Notes under the pieces: generated by a model
Seen by the model: only the letters and a program-made list of their open reading frames with translations
Databases searched by the model: none
What the model was told of the DNA's origin: nothing
From: Medicago truncatula
Lineage: Eukaryota; Streptophyta; Magnoliopsida; Fabales; Fabaceae
DNA: 64,000 nt
Assembly: GCF_003473485.1 (NCBI RefSeq)
Contig: NC_053043.1
Location: 41,764,576 to 41,828,575, forward strand
Direction: 5' to 3'
Part shown: positions 23,533 through 34,937 of the stretch, one piece after another
Layout of the letters: every line of letters starts with the position of its first letter
How positions within the stretch are numbered: the stretch's first letter is position 1
Position numbers and translations under genes: made by a program

Positions 23533-23580
23533 ATATATATCAAAAGGGTATTTTTTAGAAAAAATATATATCAAAGGGTA
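23533..23580. repeat. Micro-insertion with 17-18-bp direct repeats
   Basis: ATATATATCAAAAGGGTA (23533-23550) recurs with one base missing at 23564-23580. The filler is TTTTTTAGAAAAA. It lies 25 bp after the S28 stop codon. Confidence 0.65.
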
Positions 23581-23592
23581 AGTTTGTTAATT

Positions 23593-23639
23593 AACTATTG
23601 GCATGTATATCTCTCCAAAAAAACTATTGACATGTATAT
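23593..23639. repeat. Micro-insertion: CTCTCC+A5 between 18-bp repeats
   Basis: AACTATTGGCATGTATAT (23593-23610) recurs with one mismatch at 23622-23639. The filler is CTCTCCAAAAA. It is the second such event within 100 bp. Confidence 0.75.
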
Positions 23640-24216
23640 GTACGATTAGTATTTGGTAATTTTTTGAATTTGGTTCGTTGGTTTTTTAATTTTTTTTTTT
23701 TTACTTAACACTAGAAGTGTATTGATAGAACACAAGAGTACACAATGTCAATTACAAAACTAGTACAACACCAAAGCATTGAAAAAGCTAAAAAAGTTAA
23801 GTAACAAAACTCAAACATCAAATAGGATTAAGCCACCATTCACAAAGATCAAACACAAAATTTGAATTTTTAGCTTTCAAAACTTATTTAACCCTTCATT
23901 TTAATTAAGTAATCTCTTCAATAATTTGAACAATATTACTCGCAAAAAAAAATTAAATCATTTAGAGAGTTTTATATAATCATCACTACCAAGTGAGTCG
24001 TATAAATACATTGTAATACATCTTTTATATAAACTGAGTTTTGAATTTACTTTAGGTGAATATGTCTCTTAAAAGCCAATGATATACATTTGTCGATCCT
24101 CTTAAATATGTGCATTCAATCATTCTCATTCTATTTTCGTGCAAAAACTCATTCATATTTCATTATACATCTTCGAGTGTACGAACTACATCTCTAACAA
24201 AATTTTCGCTTTACAC

Positions 24217-24412
24217 GAACCTTTCTCAACTTTTTGGCTAAGATCAAGTGTGGTATTTGTTTTTATTAGTTTAATATTTGATATGTGGGCCAACAAGTCA
24301 CACGATATTAGTTTACTTTTTTGAGGGGGAGGGAGAGACTAATTCAGTAGTTGCTACTGGTTTCTCAAGTGTCGTATTTGTGTTGCAATATCGCATGGGC
24401 TGATGAACCCCA
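24217..24412 (+). pseudogene. U2 spliceosomal snRNA copy, decayed
   Basis: Full-length match to U2 snRNA, about 196 nt: CCTTTCTCAACTTTTTGGC, then TAAGATCAAGTGTGGTAT, TAGTTTAATATTTGATATG, TGGGCCAAC, CACGATATTAG, and the 3' stem-loops up to TTGCAATATCGCATGGGCTG. Against the conserved U2 5' half, nearly all differences are C-to-T or G-to-A. The branch-site pairing element GTAGTA is GTGGTA here. I do not see the plant snRNA upstream element (TCCCACATCG) or a good TATA at the expected distances. So it is most likely a pseudogene; a diverged expressed variant is the alternative. Confidence 0.8.
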
Positions 24413-24589
24413 CCCTAAAGAAAAAATCTAATAAAAAATTTACTTGAATTTTCTTTGTTTATATGCCAATATTTCTTTATCTATAATCTTCAATAGACAT
24501 TTGTTCATGATCATCATTATATATCGTCACTTATATGTGAAAACAGAATCAACGTACACTTCATTTCAATTAACACTTTTCACTTTGAA

Positions 24590-24687
24590 CTCGCGCGTCG
24601 CATTTCCCATTTTCTTCCTCGCGCGCGAATTTGCTTCTGCCTGTGGAATCTCTCCGCCGCGCTCTCCACCGACCACCACATACACAG
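24590..24687 (+). promoter_or_regulatory. Likely PIG-P 5'UTR exon and start region
   Basis: GC-rich stretch with CGCGCG runs and pyrimidine-rich segments, ending in a good donor at 24688. The intron 24688-24903 would end in GATCAG directly before AATGG. The transcription start itself cannot be read. Confidence 0.5.
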
Positions 24688-24904
24688 GTAATGAATCAAT
24701 GTTTTGTGATTTTGGAATTTTTTGATTTGGGGATTTTGTAATATTCTTTAAAATTGAGAATTGTTGTTGTTGATTTTCTCAAAATTGGAGATTGTTGTTA
24801 TTGTTAATTGATTTCTATGGAATTTTTTGTTGTACATTGTAAATTTAGAATTATATGATTATAATTATTAATTAAAGTTGAATGATTTGCAACCCTGGAT
24901 CAGA

Positions 24905-26133
24905 ATGGAAAGTCCTCGGTCTGTCAACAGTCCAAGAAGAACACTGAGTCTTTCAAGAAAGCGGAGGGCGACTGTGTCATTTCTTGATTCCGATGACAAA
25001 AACAACTCTGCCTCTGCTTTGTCAGCTGATCATGGCCCTAAACCTTCTGAAGTTTACGGTTTTGTTGGATCTATAACTACCGTTGTTGCTACAGGTTTTT
25101 TCATTTATTTTGTTTGATTTATAATTCTAAATATTTCACATTGTTTTCATTTAGTTTATCGATTTCAAATAGTAGTTGTAACATTGTGATGTTCTGTATA
25201 ACTACTAGTTTACCATGTGTTAAAAAATGTCTCTGAGGTTTCTTGTGATGTTCCTGTGGCATTTTTTTTATTTATACTTTGTTCATTTTCCTTTGTGAAT
25301 AGTTATTTTCTTGGTATGGGCATATGTTCCAGAATCATGGCTACATTCTATTGGCATCTCCTACTATCCTAGCAGGTTAGACACCTCAATTCCTTTTATC
25401 ATTTGAAGCTTTTGCAACCATGCAGGTCTTCTGCTCTATGTAATTGTTTGGTTGCACAAAAATAAGAAATCTAAAGTGAGAAGAATTCTGGTGCCTTAAT
25501 TTAATTTAATTTAATTTTGTAAATGTAAACTCAACTAAGGTGTATGAAGCAGGTGTAGTGAGCTCTTCCATTTAGCGATTTAACTACTTGTGCATTGAAA
25601 ACTACTTATGCTTTTCAGATACTGGGCTTTGGCGGTACCAACTTATCTGATGGTGACCATTGTATTAATGTTGGTATTCTACATTGGCCTTAACTTCATG
25701 TCAACACCTTCTCCTGCATCCATAAACACAGTTTATGGTGAGTTTAGTGCAGAATTTTTTAGCAGTGTGGGTGTGCTTAATTTTGATTCCTAGATTTTTC
25801 CTTCCTAAGCTTTTTACACATGTGAATAATTTATTTATTTATCTGCATGAAAAACTTGTGTTCGAGTCCTTTTCATCTAAGTTATGTCATTTTAGCATTG
25901 AAGAATTTCATTTCAGTTATTCTTTTCCCAAGACTGTGCTATCACTTACGGACCAGTGAATTTGTGAGTTCAAGTTTTTTATCAACTGATTTTGACATCT
26001 TTGTTCAGATGAATTCAGTAGGGATCCTTTGACGCTTGATTCTTCGGTAGAGGGGGATGAGAAGCCCATTGATCCCATATCTGATATCGGCATCGACAGA
26101 ATCAATGATGCTATGTTCAATAATTCAGCCTAA
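24905..26133 (+). CDS. PIGP: PIG-P, GPI-GlcNAc transferase subunit P
   Basis: Subunit of the ER complex that moves GlcNAc from UDP-GlcNAc to phosphatidylinositol, the first step of GPI-anchor synthesis. Coding exons 24905-25094, 25303-25375, 25619-25737, 26009-26133 keep frame; 168 aa. After a basic N-terminal stretch (RRTLSLSRKRRATVSF) come the PIG-P core PSEVYGFVGSITTVVATVIF with the first membrane segment, then WLHSIGISYYPSRYWALAVP and a second membrane segment (MVTIVLMLVFYIGL), and the C-terminal YDEFSRDPL. A non-coding first exon probably ends at 24687 (ACAG/GTAATG) and splices to 24904, one base before the ATG. Upstream sequence is unusually GC-rich for the window (CGCGCGTCGC, CTCGCGCGCG), as for a housekeeping promoter. 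Confidence 0.93.
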
Positions 26134-26436
26134 CAATCAGACTTCGGACCTGTTTCCAATAGTATGGTGGATATTCTCCCAAGCAGTTGCTGCGGATGTG
26201 AGTTCTCGCATGAGATTTAGATGTTATAGCTTTTAGACATGAACTTGGTTGAGTTGGTCTTGTGGAAGAATGATTTGGATTCTTTTAATTCATAGTGATT
26301 TTTTAGTATTACCCTGCTATTGCTATCCATCCTTGTAGTTTCTGGCATTAATGCACATAGTGATCAAACTTCCACCTACAAAATTTATATGACCTGCTCT
26401 TAAGAGCATGCCCTTCTATCCCTTGAAAACAGCACA

Positions 26437-26640
26437 GACACATCTTGGTTCATGTTTCAGAAAAGGTGAAGATAATGCATTCAAATTCAATGAGAAACAT
26501 CTTGGTTCATGTTTCAGAAAAAATGTTAGTCTAATTATATTACAACAACAATCAAGTCTTATCCCACTAAATGATGTCGGCTACATGAATCAAATTGGTA
26601 GTTTGTTTGTTTATCCCACTTAGTGGTTTATGGTCTATCA
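26437..26640. repeat. Short direct duplication and a dispersed TCCCACTAA repeat
   Basis: ACATCTTGGTTCATGTTTCAG occurs twice, near 26439 and 26497. Next to it, ACAACAACAATCAAGTCTTA with TCCCACTAAATGATGTCGGCT is a copy of a common plant dispersed repeat, seen again near 38171 (CAAGCATTATCCCACTAAGT). Confidence 0.6.
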
Positions 26641-26649
26641 TAAACCGTG

Positions 26650-28125
26650 TTTGGATCAAACTCATTAATCTCTAAAAAAGTTCTACTAGATTCTCTATAT
26701 TAACTCCACTAATTTTTTATTCGTTTGTAAATTGGTTTATTATTGTCCTTCCTCTTATCATTTTCCTATATTTCTATCTTCTTCATCCTTTGAATTTTTC
26801 TACCCAGAACCAAGAGGGGTAGAAAGGCATGGATGTTGAGTGCTTAGAGTGTGCTTGCTGTAAACTAAGGGCTCTATGTCCAAATAAAGTTGACATCATA
26901 ACTATTTCTGTGGCAGCGCGGTGATTTAAACTCTTACAGGAAACTTCAAATGAGTGATCAAACTAGTTCATCGTGATCAACTTTCGACACTAAACATCTT
27001 TTCATCAAATCAACACTTTCTTTTTAACAAGTTAATCTTTCTATCAAATTAATCCCAACAAAGTCTTTTATTTAAAATCAACCAACAAATAATTATTTCC
27101 TACCAAAGAACTATATACTTTGATTTCTCTATGCACCGAGATATAAATAGATACAACATACCACTCATGTCGAGCACAATAATAAAATTTCATTTTTCTC
27201 GCTATTTGAATTTGTTACATTTTAATTTGCATTTAATAATAAAAAGAAAATAAACATTTTTAAGTTAACAATTTTTTTAACGGATGTTGTAGGGTGTCAA
27301 TTTTTTCCCAACATACAATCGACTCCCGAATATAAAATTTGGTTTCAATGACTATTTTTTGCTTTAAAGGGTTTTTTCAACGTTTTTCTTATTTAAATAA
27401 ATTTTAGGCCGCAACAGAAAGATATTTCATTTTATGTGGCTTTGCAAGGTGACAATAGTCACAAACTTTGTAGGAAGGGTTTTCAAGTATACATTGTCAC
27501 AAATGAAAAGAACTATAACTAGGATCACTAATTGAATTCCAATTTTTAATAACAATCAAGAGTGGAACAAATACAATTGAAGTAGGTCTCAAAGCACCAT
27601 TAGACCATGAAGTAGTTTAGCATACCTAATCATCCTCATCGAGGTTAATTCCAGAAATAACCAAAACTTTTAGATAAAACCAATCTGCAATTGATAGTTG
27701 TATTAATTTGGAAATAAAAAAATAAAAAATAAAGTGATACAGTTGATAGTTGTATTAATTTGCAATTGGTACAATTGTAAATAAGAAGAAATGGTTATAC
27801 AACGACCAAATTTACGATTGTGAAATTATATTTGAACATCTATTTGGTGACAACTTTTATGATAATTTTCTCTCTCATACTCACATTATATTTTACTTTA
27901 TCTCTTTATTGCTATGGTTTTCGTGTCAATACTACTTTTTCTTTGTAAATTATGGTTGTTAAATAAATTGTCACCAAATTGATTGTTCAAATAACACTGA
28001 TTTACATAGAGTTGTAAGGCATGTGACCTTGGATAGGCTTTATCTTATGAAGAAGAGTGAAAATAACAAAGATGGAGTCACGTGATATTAGGCATCGGAA
28101 TCAAGGATGCAAGATGAATATATAT
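26650..28125. other. Intergenic, no gene seen
   Basis: AT-rich sequence downstream of PIG-P with no convincing coding frame. 27415-27530 is somewhat richer in GC (GGCTTTGCAAGGTGAC). 27820-27990 resembles the outer part of the MITE at 28126 but is degraded. Confidence 0.5.
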
Positions 28126-28313
28126 CAGAAGAGTAATGATATTTGAACAACTTTTTTGCTACAACTTTTGGGACAATCTTGTTGTGCTCTCTTTTCATTG
28201 GTCAAAAACAATGGAGAGAGAAAAAGGAAGAGAGAGAATAAGAAGATAACGTGAGTATGAAAGAGAAAGTTGTAAAAAATTATACAAAAATGGTTGTACA
28301 AATATCATTTCTC
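28126..28313. mobile_element. Small MITE, 188 bp
   Basis: Ends AATGATATTTGAACAAC and GTTGTACAAATATCATT are inverted repeats of 17 bp with one mismatch. The interior holds GA-rich sequence (GGAGAGAGAAAAAGG). No target duplication is obvious. Confidence 0.65.
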
Positions 28314-28518
28314 ATACCAGAATTATATGGATCTAACATAAAATCTGCTCACAAAGATAATCCAAATGGGTATCGATTAATTTGATAGCTAGATCTATAT
28401 AATATATCAATAATTTATATATTTTGAGAACCATTTTTCTCTATTTTACCTTTGCTACATTTGAACAATTTTAATTAATTTTTTATTTGTTATGTGAATT
28501 TGAATCTCGATACATGCG

Positions 28519-28809
28519 TAAATCACATAAGGAGATCATCTTATAATGAAGTAGTTAAGACAATTGAAAGTTACAAGCATTTGGACATTCTAGGAATTCA
28601 AACTAATATGATTAAAAGTTCTACAATTGAATTTCTAAACAACAGAGATCGTCCCCAATATTCTTAGGTTGAGGATGAACTCTGTTGTTTAGAAATTCAA
28701 TTGTAGAGCTGTTAATCATGTAGGTTTGAATTCTTAGTATGTCCACATGCTTGTAAATTTCAATCGTCTTAACCACTTCATTATAAGACGACATCCTTAT
28801 ATGATTTAG
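28519..28809. repeat. Hairpin of PLATZ third-exon copies
   Basis: The left arm (28519-28647) is a plus-strand copy of the PLATZ third exon: ATAAGGAGATCATCTTATAA through ATTGAATTTCTAAACAACAG. The right arm (28679-28809) is the same exon on the minus strand. Arms are about 130 bp, roughly 85-90% alike by eye, with a loop of about 31 bp. In a transcript from either strand the arms would fold into a long hairpin. Both arms resemble the active PLATZ copies at 124 and 5601. Confidence 0.85.
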
Positions 28810-29400
28810 AATTGCACGTATTAAGGTTCAAATTTACATAAAAAAACTAATTAAAATTTCTCGAATATAACAAAAATAAAATAAAGAAAAATTGTAACAC
28901 AATTATATCTAGATTATTGAGATGATATATAGATCTAGCTATCAAATTCAACAAGATCCACTTACGATGGTCTTTTGTGGCCAAATTTTATGCAAGATCC
29001 GCGTAAAGCAAAGTTATTGGAACCAAGTAAGTAGAACTTGCGAAGAATACAGTGATTGGTAGAAATTTTTCTTGCCAGGACACGCACAACATACCTTTAA
29101 GAGATTAGCACAATAATTTTAATAAGAATAAAATACAAAGAATTCAACTTACCTTGGTAATTAAAAAGGGTATACAATCCAGAAGTCCTAGCTCAACTGG
29201 CAAAATGTCGAAATTGTTAGGTCGGATGTCATGACTGGGGTTCGAACCTCAGTACTTCTACTTATGTGTGTGAGTTTATAATGACTTTGCCGTTTCGTCT
29301 ATCTACCAAAAAAAAGGGTATACAATACCTTTCCAATTTCCATTGCAAAAATTGATTTTGGACAAGACTTGGAGAGAGGAAGGGGAGAGAGGGAGAGGGA
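28650..29400 (-). pseudogene. PLATZ pseudogene, third local copy
   Basis: The minus-strand third-exon block ([18 protein letters not shown]) is clear at 28655-28793, with NNRVHPQP where the active copies have NKRAHAQ. Upstream, 28945-29100 holds a much degraded match to the zinc-finger exon; its cysteine spacing is lost. The segment near 29340-29390 (AAAATTGATTTTGGACAAGA) matches the leader of the two good copies. A SINE has inserted at 29179-29310. Confidence 0.65.
29179..29310 (+). mobile_element. tRNA-derived SINE, family 2, with target duplication
   Basis: CCAGAAGTCCTAGCTCAACT, AAATGTCGAAATTGTTAGG, GGGGTTCGAACCTC and the end GTCTATCTACCAAA match the element at 10106-10244. AAGGGTATACAAT (up to 16 bp with A tail) is duplicated at 29163-29178 and 29311-29326. 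It sits inside the PLATZ pseudogene. Confidence 0.9.
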
Positions 29401-29579
29401 GACGAGGGAGGGAGAAGTATGTGATTTTTGAGCAAAAGTGGTGATTAGAAATATTCACTAAGGAAGAGTTTATACAGCGAAAAAAATGCTAGAGGAATTT
29501 CATATAACAATTTTCGATAATGGGGATCGGATCCTCTGTATGTAAGAGTTCATGTAGGCGCATAAATCAAGACCATAAG

Positions 29580-29730
29580 AATATCATTTGATACAATTTA
29601 GAACCATCTAGATTTATGGACTATATTTTGAAATGGTAAAATATAATATCCAACCATTAGATCTATGTTAAATAAAAATGTTTGATTAAAATCGTGGTTG
29701 AATGTTCAAGATCAAACGACTCATGTTACT
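29580..29730. repeat. Dispersed repeat, partner of 8800-8960
   Basis: Contains GAACCATCTAGATTTATGG and CCAACCATTAGATCTATG, matching the reverse complement of the earlier locus. Confidence 0.5.
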
Positions 29731-30179
29731 TCTTCTAGAAATCCAAAATAATTTTTAAATAAATTGGTTGAGGGCCTTATAGTGATAAATTTTCTTTTCT
29801 TTTTCTTTTGCACTTTATTGACTTAGATGATATCAAATTTTGGCGTGATTCATTGTCTAACTTGAATTAAGGAAAATAGTCAAAGGGAATAATTTTCAAT
29901 GTGAATTCATGAAATTAAAGGAAACTAAAAATTTATTGAAAATTTAAATATACCATATGCGGTATATAACTTGTCGTCCTTCCAAACCTGACAAGCCTTA
30001 TCATCAAGCGATAACATTTTTGTAAAATAAGAAAAGACTATACATTTAATGTGACACCCTGATGACAGAGCATCATATGACATTTTGACTATGTTTTTAG
30101 TACTTTTTCTTTGTATTTGAAGACAAATAAGATGAGAGTTAGAGAAGTTGTCAATGGTTTGAGAAACATGTTGTATTGT

Positions 30180-31405
30180 TTTCACTTGATTTGTTGTAAT
30201 TCAGTTTTATCCTAGATTGCACGACTTCATAGGTGTTTTGAGTGTTTTGTAGTGAGGAATCATGTAAATCATAAAATCAAGACATCATGTGAAGTATCAA
30301 GGATGAAGAATTGAATATCAAGGTTTCTTAGAAGGTTGTTGAAGACAATACAAAATGAACAAAATTTATTTCAAGTTCTCAGGAGTTTTCAGACGAAAGA
30401 ACGATCGAAAACAGGAAGAAAACACAAGAAATCGCACCTGAAGGGCTGCCTCATGCACCCCCGCGCCTGTACCAGGCGCCCCTGCGCCTGGCACCGAGTA
30501 AAAACCGCTTTTTGCTTGTTTTTCAAGCTGGATCGGCGCATAAGCCCAATTTTCTTCTCTTAATCCCTAAGTAACTTAATGATATAAATATAGACCCTTG
30601 ACCACTATTTTATTCATTCATAAACATTGACGGTTCAGAGCAAGGGTAAGCATCAGAGATTCAAGGCGGAATTTCTCCTCCTTTTATTCTTTATAGGGTA
30701 TTGTTTTGTTATGATGTATGTTGCCATGAGCAACTAAACCTCTTGATTAAGGTTCCACGATGAACTCATTCTTATTTGTTGGAATTTATTAATAAATTGT
30801 TCATTCAGTTTATGCTTTTTATTGTGTTGAGATTTAAATTAGATTATGTCCGTTCTTAATGCTTAGTCAATTGGTTAACTACAAGTGTAACCTTGGAGAT
30901 TGATCCGTAGGATTAAAGTAGGCATTGACAACCCGAAATTTTATCAGTTTATTGGCTTTCCTAATTACAACTTCTTATAGTGGTTAGGAAGTTAGGTTTG
31001 AGTCGTCTCCGTCATTATTCCGCTCTTTGGAAAAACGTAGTACACTACTCCGGTGGGTCCTACAGAAGTTATCTAAAGAGCCTAGTGTGGGTTTTACTGT
31101 CGTGACACATTGAATCAGTGATGTACTACATAAGTTGTTTTGTTTCCTAAAAGATAATTTCAATAAAGATGAAAGGGAGATTCAAGGAAACTCTAATTGC
31201 CGTTAATCATCTAAATCACAAAAACATAATCTAGCATTGTGCAGGGAAATGTAACCATGCAATTCTATCATTTTTATTTACTTTTCTCTTTTGAAATAAG
31301 TTTTTTTAATTATTGAGTTGAACGACAAACCCTGTGGAAAACGATACAACTTGCTACTTTACTGCTTGCTTCGATTTGGTGCACTTAACAATTTCGTCCA
31401 TCACA
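30180..31405 (+). mobile_element. Probable solo LTR, Ty3/gypsy type
   Basis: The stretch ends with ACCCTGTGGAAAACGATACA, CTTGCTACTTTACTGC and TTTGGTGCACTTAACA, the usual 3' end of plant gypsy LTRs. An internal TATA (GATATAAATATAGAC near 30580) follows a GC-rich block (GCGCCTGTACCAGGCGCCCC near 30461). No primer-binding site or gag follows, so it is likely solo. The 5' boundary is not fixed. Confidence 0.6.
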
Positions 31406-32212
31406 CCCTATCCCAATAGTGTTTAAATAGGTAATAAAATAGAAAAATACAATAACATTTGTTCAATTTTGAATGCTTGCAACCATAGAAGTTATTACAT
31501 GATAAACATGAGACAACATAAAAATGAGGAAACTTTATTAAAAAGGTAGAGAAGAACCTTAATTGTTGTCAAACTAGAGATTTAGACGCGGTTTCGACTG
31601 ATAATCTTCAACTGTAATTCCCTTTCTTTAAGTGATTAGTGTCGAGATAGAAACTTTGTCCATCAGTTTTAGGTTCCTTATCTGCTCCAATAGAGCGATA
31701 ATTACGGTCATTTTTGGGGTTTTGCTATTAAACTAAGAAATGCATGTACATATAAACGTAATGGCAGAGTGATAAAGGAATAAAATAACATAAAATAGTT
31801 TGTCTTTGTTTGATTATTGAATACATTTTACAAAATGAGTATTCATTGGTAAAACAATTCCTATTGGCCAAACCAACATGGCCTATAATATTTATAATGT
31901 GTAAGTTTCCTCTCGTTGAGGGTTCACGGTGTCCCACGTTCAGATGATAGCTTCTCACTTCACAATATGATATGTTGATAGGGTTCATAGTGCACATCCC
32001 TTCCTCAATATATGTTCCCCCAACTCATCGCTCATTGTACATATTTGATTAAAATAGCACTAGCCTAACATTCCATCGGTTGGTCAAAAAACTCGAGTGA
32101 CCTCTAATCGCCTATATGTCAACTTTGGCTAACATGACAATTATTTTAAATTTTAAATAATAACATTATACATATATTACTCTAAAATAACCCAAATAAG
32201 ATTTGTTCCACT

Positions 32213-32455
32213 TTCAAAAAATTGACCATGATTCCACCTTTTGAAATCACATGATCCAGAAAACTTACTTCTTCTAGAAAAAAATTCACACTTTGATATC
32301 TAAGCGAACAAAATATTATTATCTTTAAGCATTTACAACACAATTGTGTGATTCACTTCATGCTGGTCCTTGTTCTTAGAGAAATTAAAATATCCTTAAC
32401 AAAGACAACAACAAATTTATTCAAGATAAATCTAAAAACATTATTCATATAATCA
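32213..32455 (-). pseudogene. Ty3/gypsy reverse transcriptase remnant
   Basis: The minus strand gives MNNVFRFILNKFVVVFVKDIL, then KDNNILFAKISKCEFFLEEV and SFLDHVISKGGIMVN with a frame change between. This is the catalytic region of gypsy RT, and the usual Y/F-x-DD active-site is altered to VKDI. Too short and broken to act. Confidence 0.75.
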
Positions 32456-32463
32456 ATTAATAT

Positions 32464-32578
32464 TTTTTTTTGTTAAATAGTTTAATAGGTAGAGAAATTC
32501 ACCTTAAAGATGAATAAGTGGGATGTTTGGGGTTCGAAACCCATTAACCCTTACCAAATAAGTTAAGCTTATGGGGAC
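32464..32578 (-). mobile_element. tRNA-derived SINE (longer form), older copy
   Basis: Same family as 17075-17207: TTTAATAGGTAGAGAAATTC, GATGAATAAGTGGGATG, GGGGTTCGAAACCC, AAGCTTATGGGGACAT. ATC.ATTAATAT is duplicated at 32452-32463 and 32579-32590 with one mismatch. Confidence 0.75.
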
Positions 32579-32717
32579 ATCGATTAATATAACTGTTGCG
32601 TACGAATGCAAGTGTACATTGTATCAACAAGTGGTAAAAAGATCATATCCACAAACCACAAGGATTGATTGATATGTTCTTAATTTCAAAGTTTTTCTAA
32701 CTAAAAACTTGTTTAAA

Positions 32718-32830
32718 CCCACTTGAGTTGATCTGGTGGGATTGACTTGAGACTTAGGAGTGTGTTCCTCTTTGAGGTCTCATGTTCGATTCTCTGTAGT
32801 ATCAATTTAGGTTGGCTAGTTTAACTTCTT
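32718..32830 (+). repeat. Dispersed tRNA-like repeat, family 3
   Basis: ACCCACTTGAGTTGATCTGG and GGTCTCATGTTCGATTCTCT look like box A/box B spacing. Related to 8003-8105 on the opposite strand. Confidence 0.4.
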
Positions 32831-33362
32831 AAAAAGAAAAACTAAAAGCTTATTTTTTTATGGATAAAAGCTTGACAGCTTGTTTATGTAAAAATGAAAT
32901 AAATCATTTTGCGTTTTTCACATTTGAATAAAAGATTATAAGTAAATGTTGCAATTAAAATGTTTGATTAAGATTCAATTCATAAGTATTTCAAACCAAA
33001 AAAAAAAAAAAAAATCAATTGATGTCACTATTTGGACTGGTTTCTCAACTTAACTATTAAAATAATTTTGGTCTTGTTAAACAGTATCCTCAGAGGTTAA
33101 GAAAACTATAAATAGAAAATTTATCTTAAATTACATTATTTTTTATAAAAAGTTATTTATTTTGCTTGCTTAACCAATATCATGAGATCATTGTTTAGCA
33201 TTCTCCATATAAAATTATGATATTTTAAGTTTACTTCTTAGTTAATTTTAATAACTTTTTTAATCTCCACAAAAAAATATTCACGCAACTTTAGTTCTTC
33301 CTAAAACTAATTTTGTATAATTATTGTTAAACTCTTAAATTTTTTAACGTTTTCTTTTTTAA

Positions 33363-33528
33363 TATATTTAGGACGTTATAAAAAGTTTATTTACTAAAAT
33401 TTAAAATATTTTAACCTAAGACGCAATAAATATGAATTTCGTAAATGTCAAATATTTAGGACGTTATAAAAAGTTTATTTACTAAAATTTAAAATATTTT
33501 AACCTAAGACGAATTTCGTAAATGTCAA
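33363..33528. repeat. Tandem duplication, about 85-bp unit
   Basis: ATTTAGGACGTTATAAAAAG to GAATTTCGTAAATGTCAAA is present twice in a row. The second copy lacks about 11 bp (CAATAAATAT) present in the first. Confidence 0.85.
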
Positions 33529-33739
33529 AAGTTCACATTTTAAAAAGAAATCAAAATTTGAGATTATATTTTATGCATATTTTTTTTATAATATCTTAAA
33601 TATTTTTTTTAATATATCACTTAATGTATGTGCAAAACTTTTTTTTTTTTACACCAACAATGTATATTTGGGTTAAACTTTAAGTGAAATGATGATTTGT
33701 GGGCTCATTTTATGGCATGCATCAAATCAAATGTTACAC

Positions 33740-34190
33740 AATACCCATGCCACAAAGCCAGATATCAAGAGAAATACATGCAATAAGCCAAGTGTCAAGA
33801 GGAATGCATGCAACAAGCCAAAGTGTCACTCATGCAATAAACCAAGTGTTAAAACTCATAAGGAATACATGAAGCAAACCAAGTGTTACCCATGCAATAA
33901 ATCAAGTGTCATGATTCGTGAGGAATACATGCAACATGTCAAGTGTCAAAAGGAATACATGCAGCAAGCCAGATGTTGCGCATGTAATAAATAAAATGCC
34001 ATGACTCATGGGAATACATGCAACAAACCAAGTGTCAAGATCAATACTTGCAACAACCTAGTGTTACCCATGCAATAACCCAAATGTCACGAGGAATGCA
34101 TGCAACAAGCCAATTGTTATCCATCCAGTTAACCAAATGTCAAGAGGAATACATACAACAAGCCAAATGTTATTCATGCAATAAAACATA
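33740..34190 (+). repeat. Minisatellite, 90-bp period, locus 2, partly open
   Basis: Four to five copies of the unit found at 9370-9757. Here a frame stays open for 101 codons (33689-33994) and again at 34018-34212 and reads as repeats such as CNKPSVKTHKEYMKQ and EYMQHVKCQKEYMQQARC, that is, a 30-residue Cys-containing unit. Flanks out to about 34830 also resemble 10010-10275 (TTTACTGTACATTTTTTAAC, CTTCTAACAATATTACA), so it is one dispersed repeat with an internal array. Confidence 0.8.
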
Positions 34191-34937
34191 TATTTTTCTT
34201 CTTCCCTCATGAATCTCAACCCCTTATCTTTCTCATGAACTCACCAAAACCTTCACTCTCTGTCATTTTAATGTTTTTATTTTGAAAAGGGCATTTATCT
34301 ACTTCTCTCATCAATCACAACTCTCTCTCTTTCTTCTAGATCCTCTCCGCCCTCCCCTTTTGTGCTCGTTCTTCGCAAATCCTATGACATTTGGATCATG
34401 CATCTCTACTTCGGCTTCTCAATCGGCAAATTCTTTGAATGTAGTTGTTCTCACAACAAAAGTTTCGTAGAAACACATGAAAATAACTAAAAAAAAACAA
34501 CTATAGTTAAACCTTCTGTTGTTGCCAATCACAACTCGTTGTAAGTTCAATAACATGTGACTTGAAATCGATCTTTTCCTTCCTTCCCATACGGTACTAC
34601 TCTCTCTCCCTCACATTCGAGCATATTTGTGAAATTTTAAATAGTAGTAAACAATCTTATAAATGTATGATCTAACGTGTCTGGTTCAAACAAAAATTTA
34701 TACAACGATTTCAAATTATTTGATATTTATTATTTATAAGAATGAATTTTTACCCAAGTAATTTACTGTACATTTTTTAACTCACGGCAGTAATTTTATT
34801 CACCCCACCTTCTAACAATATTACATTTTCCTGATTGACCAGTGCCATCTAGTTGGAATTATGCTAAGTTAGAGGCAGAGTCCAAACGAAGAAGACGAAC
34901 AAATTCGCATTGAAAATCAAAAGTAGTGAGAAGAAAA

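Noticed and set aside
24217..24412. Functional U2 snRNA gene
   Set aside because: The branch-site pairing element is changed, many conserved C and G are lost, and no plant snRNA upstream element is visible.
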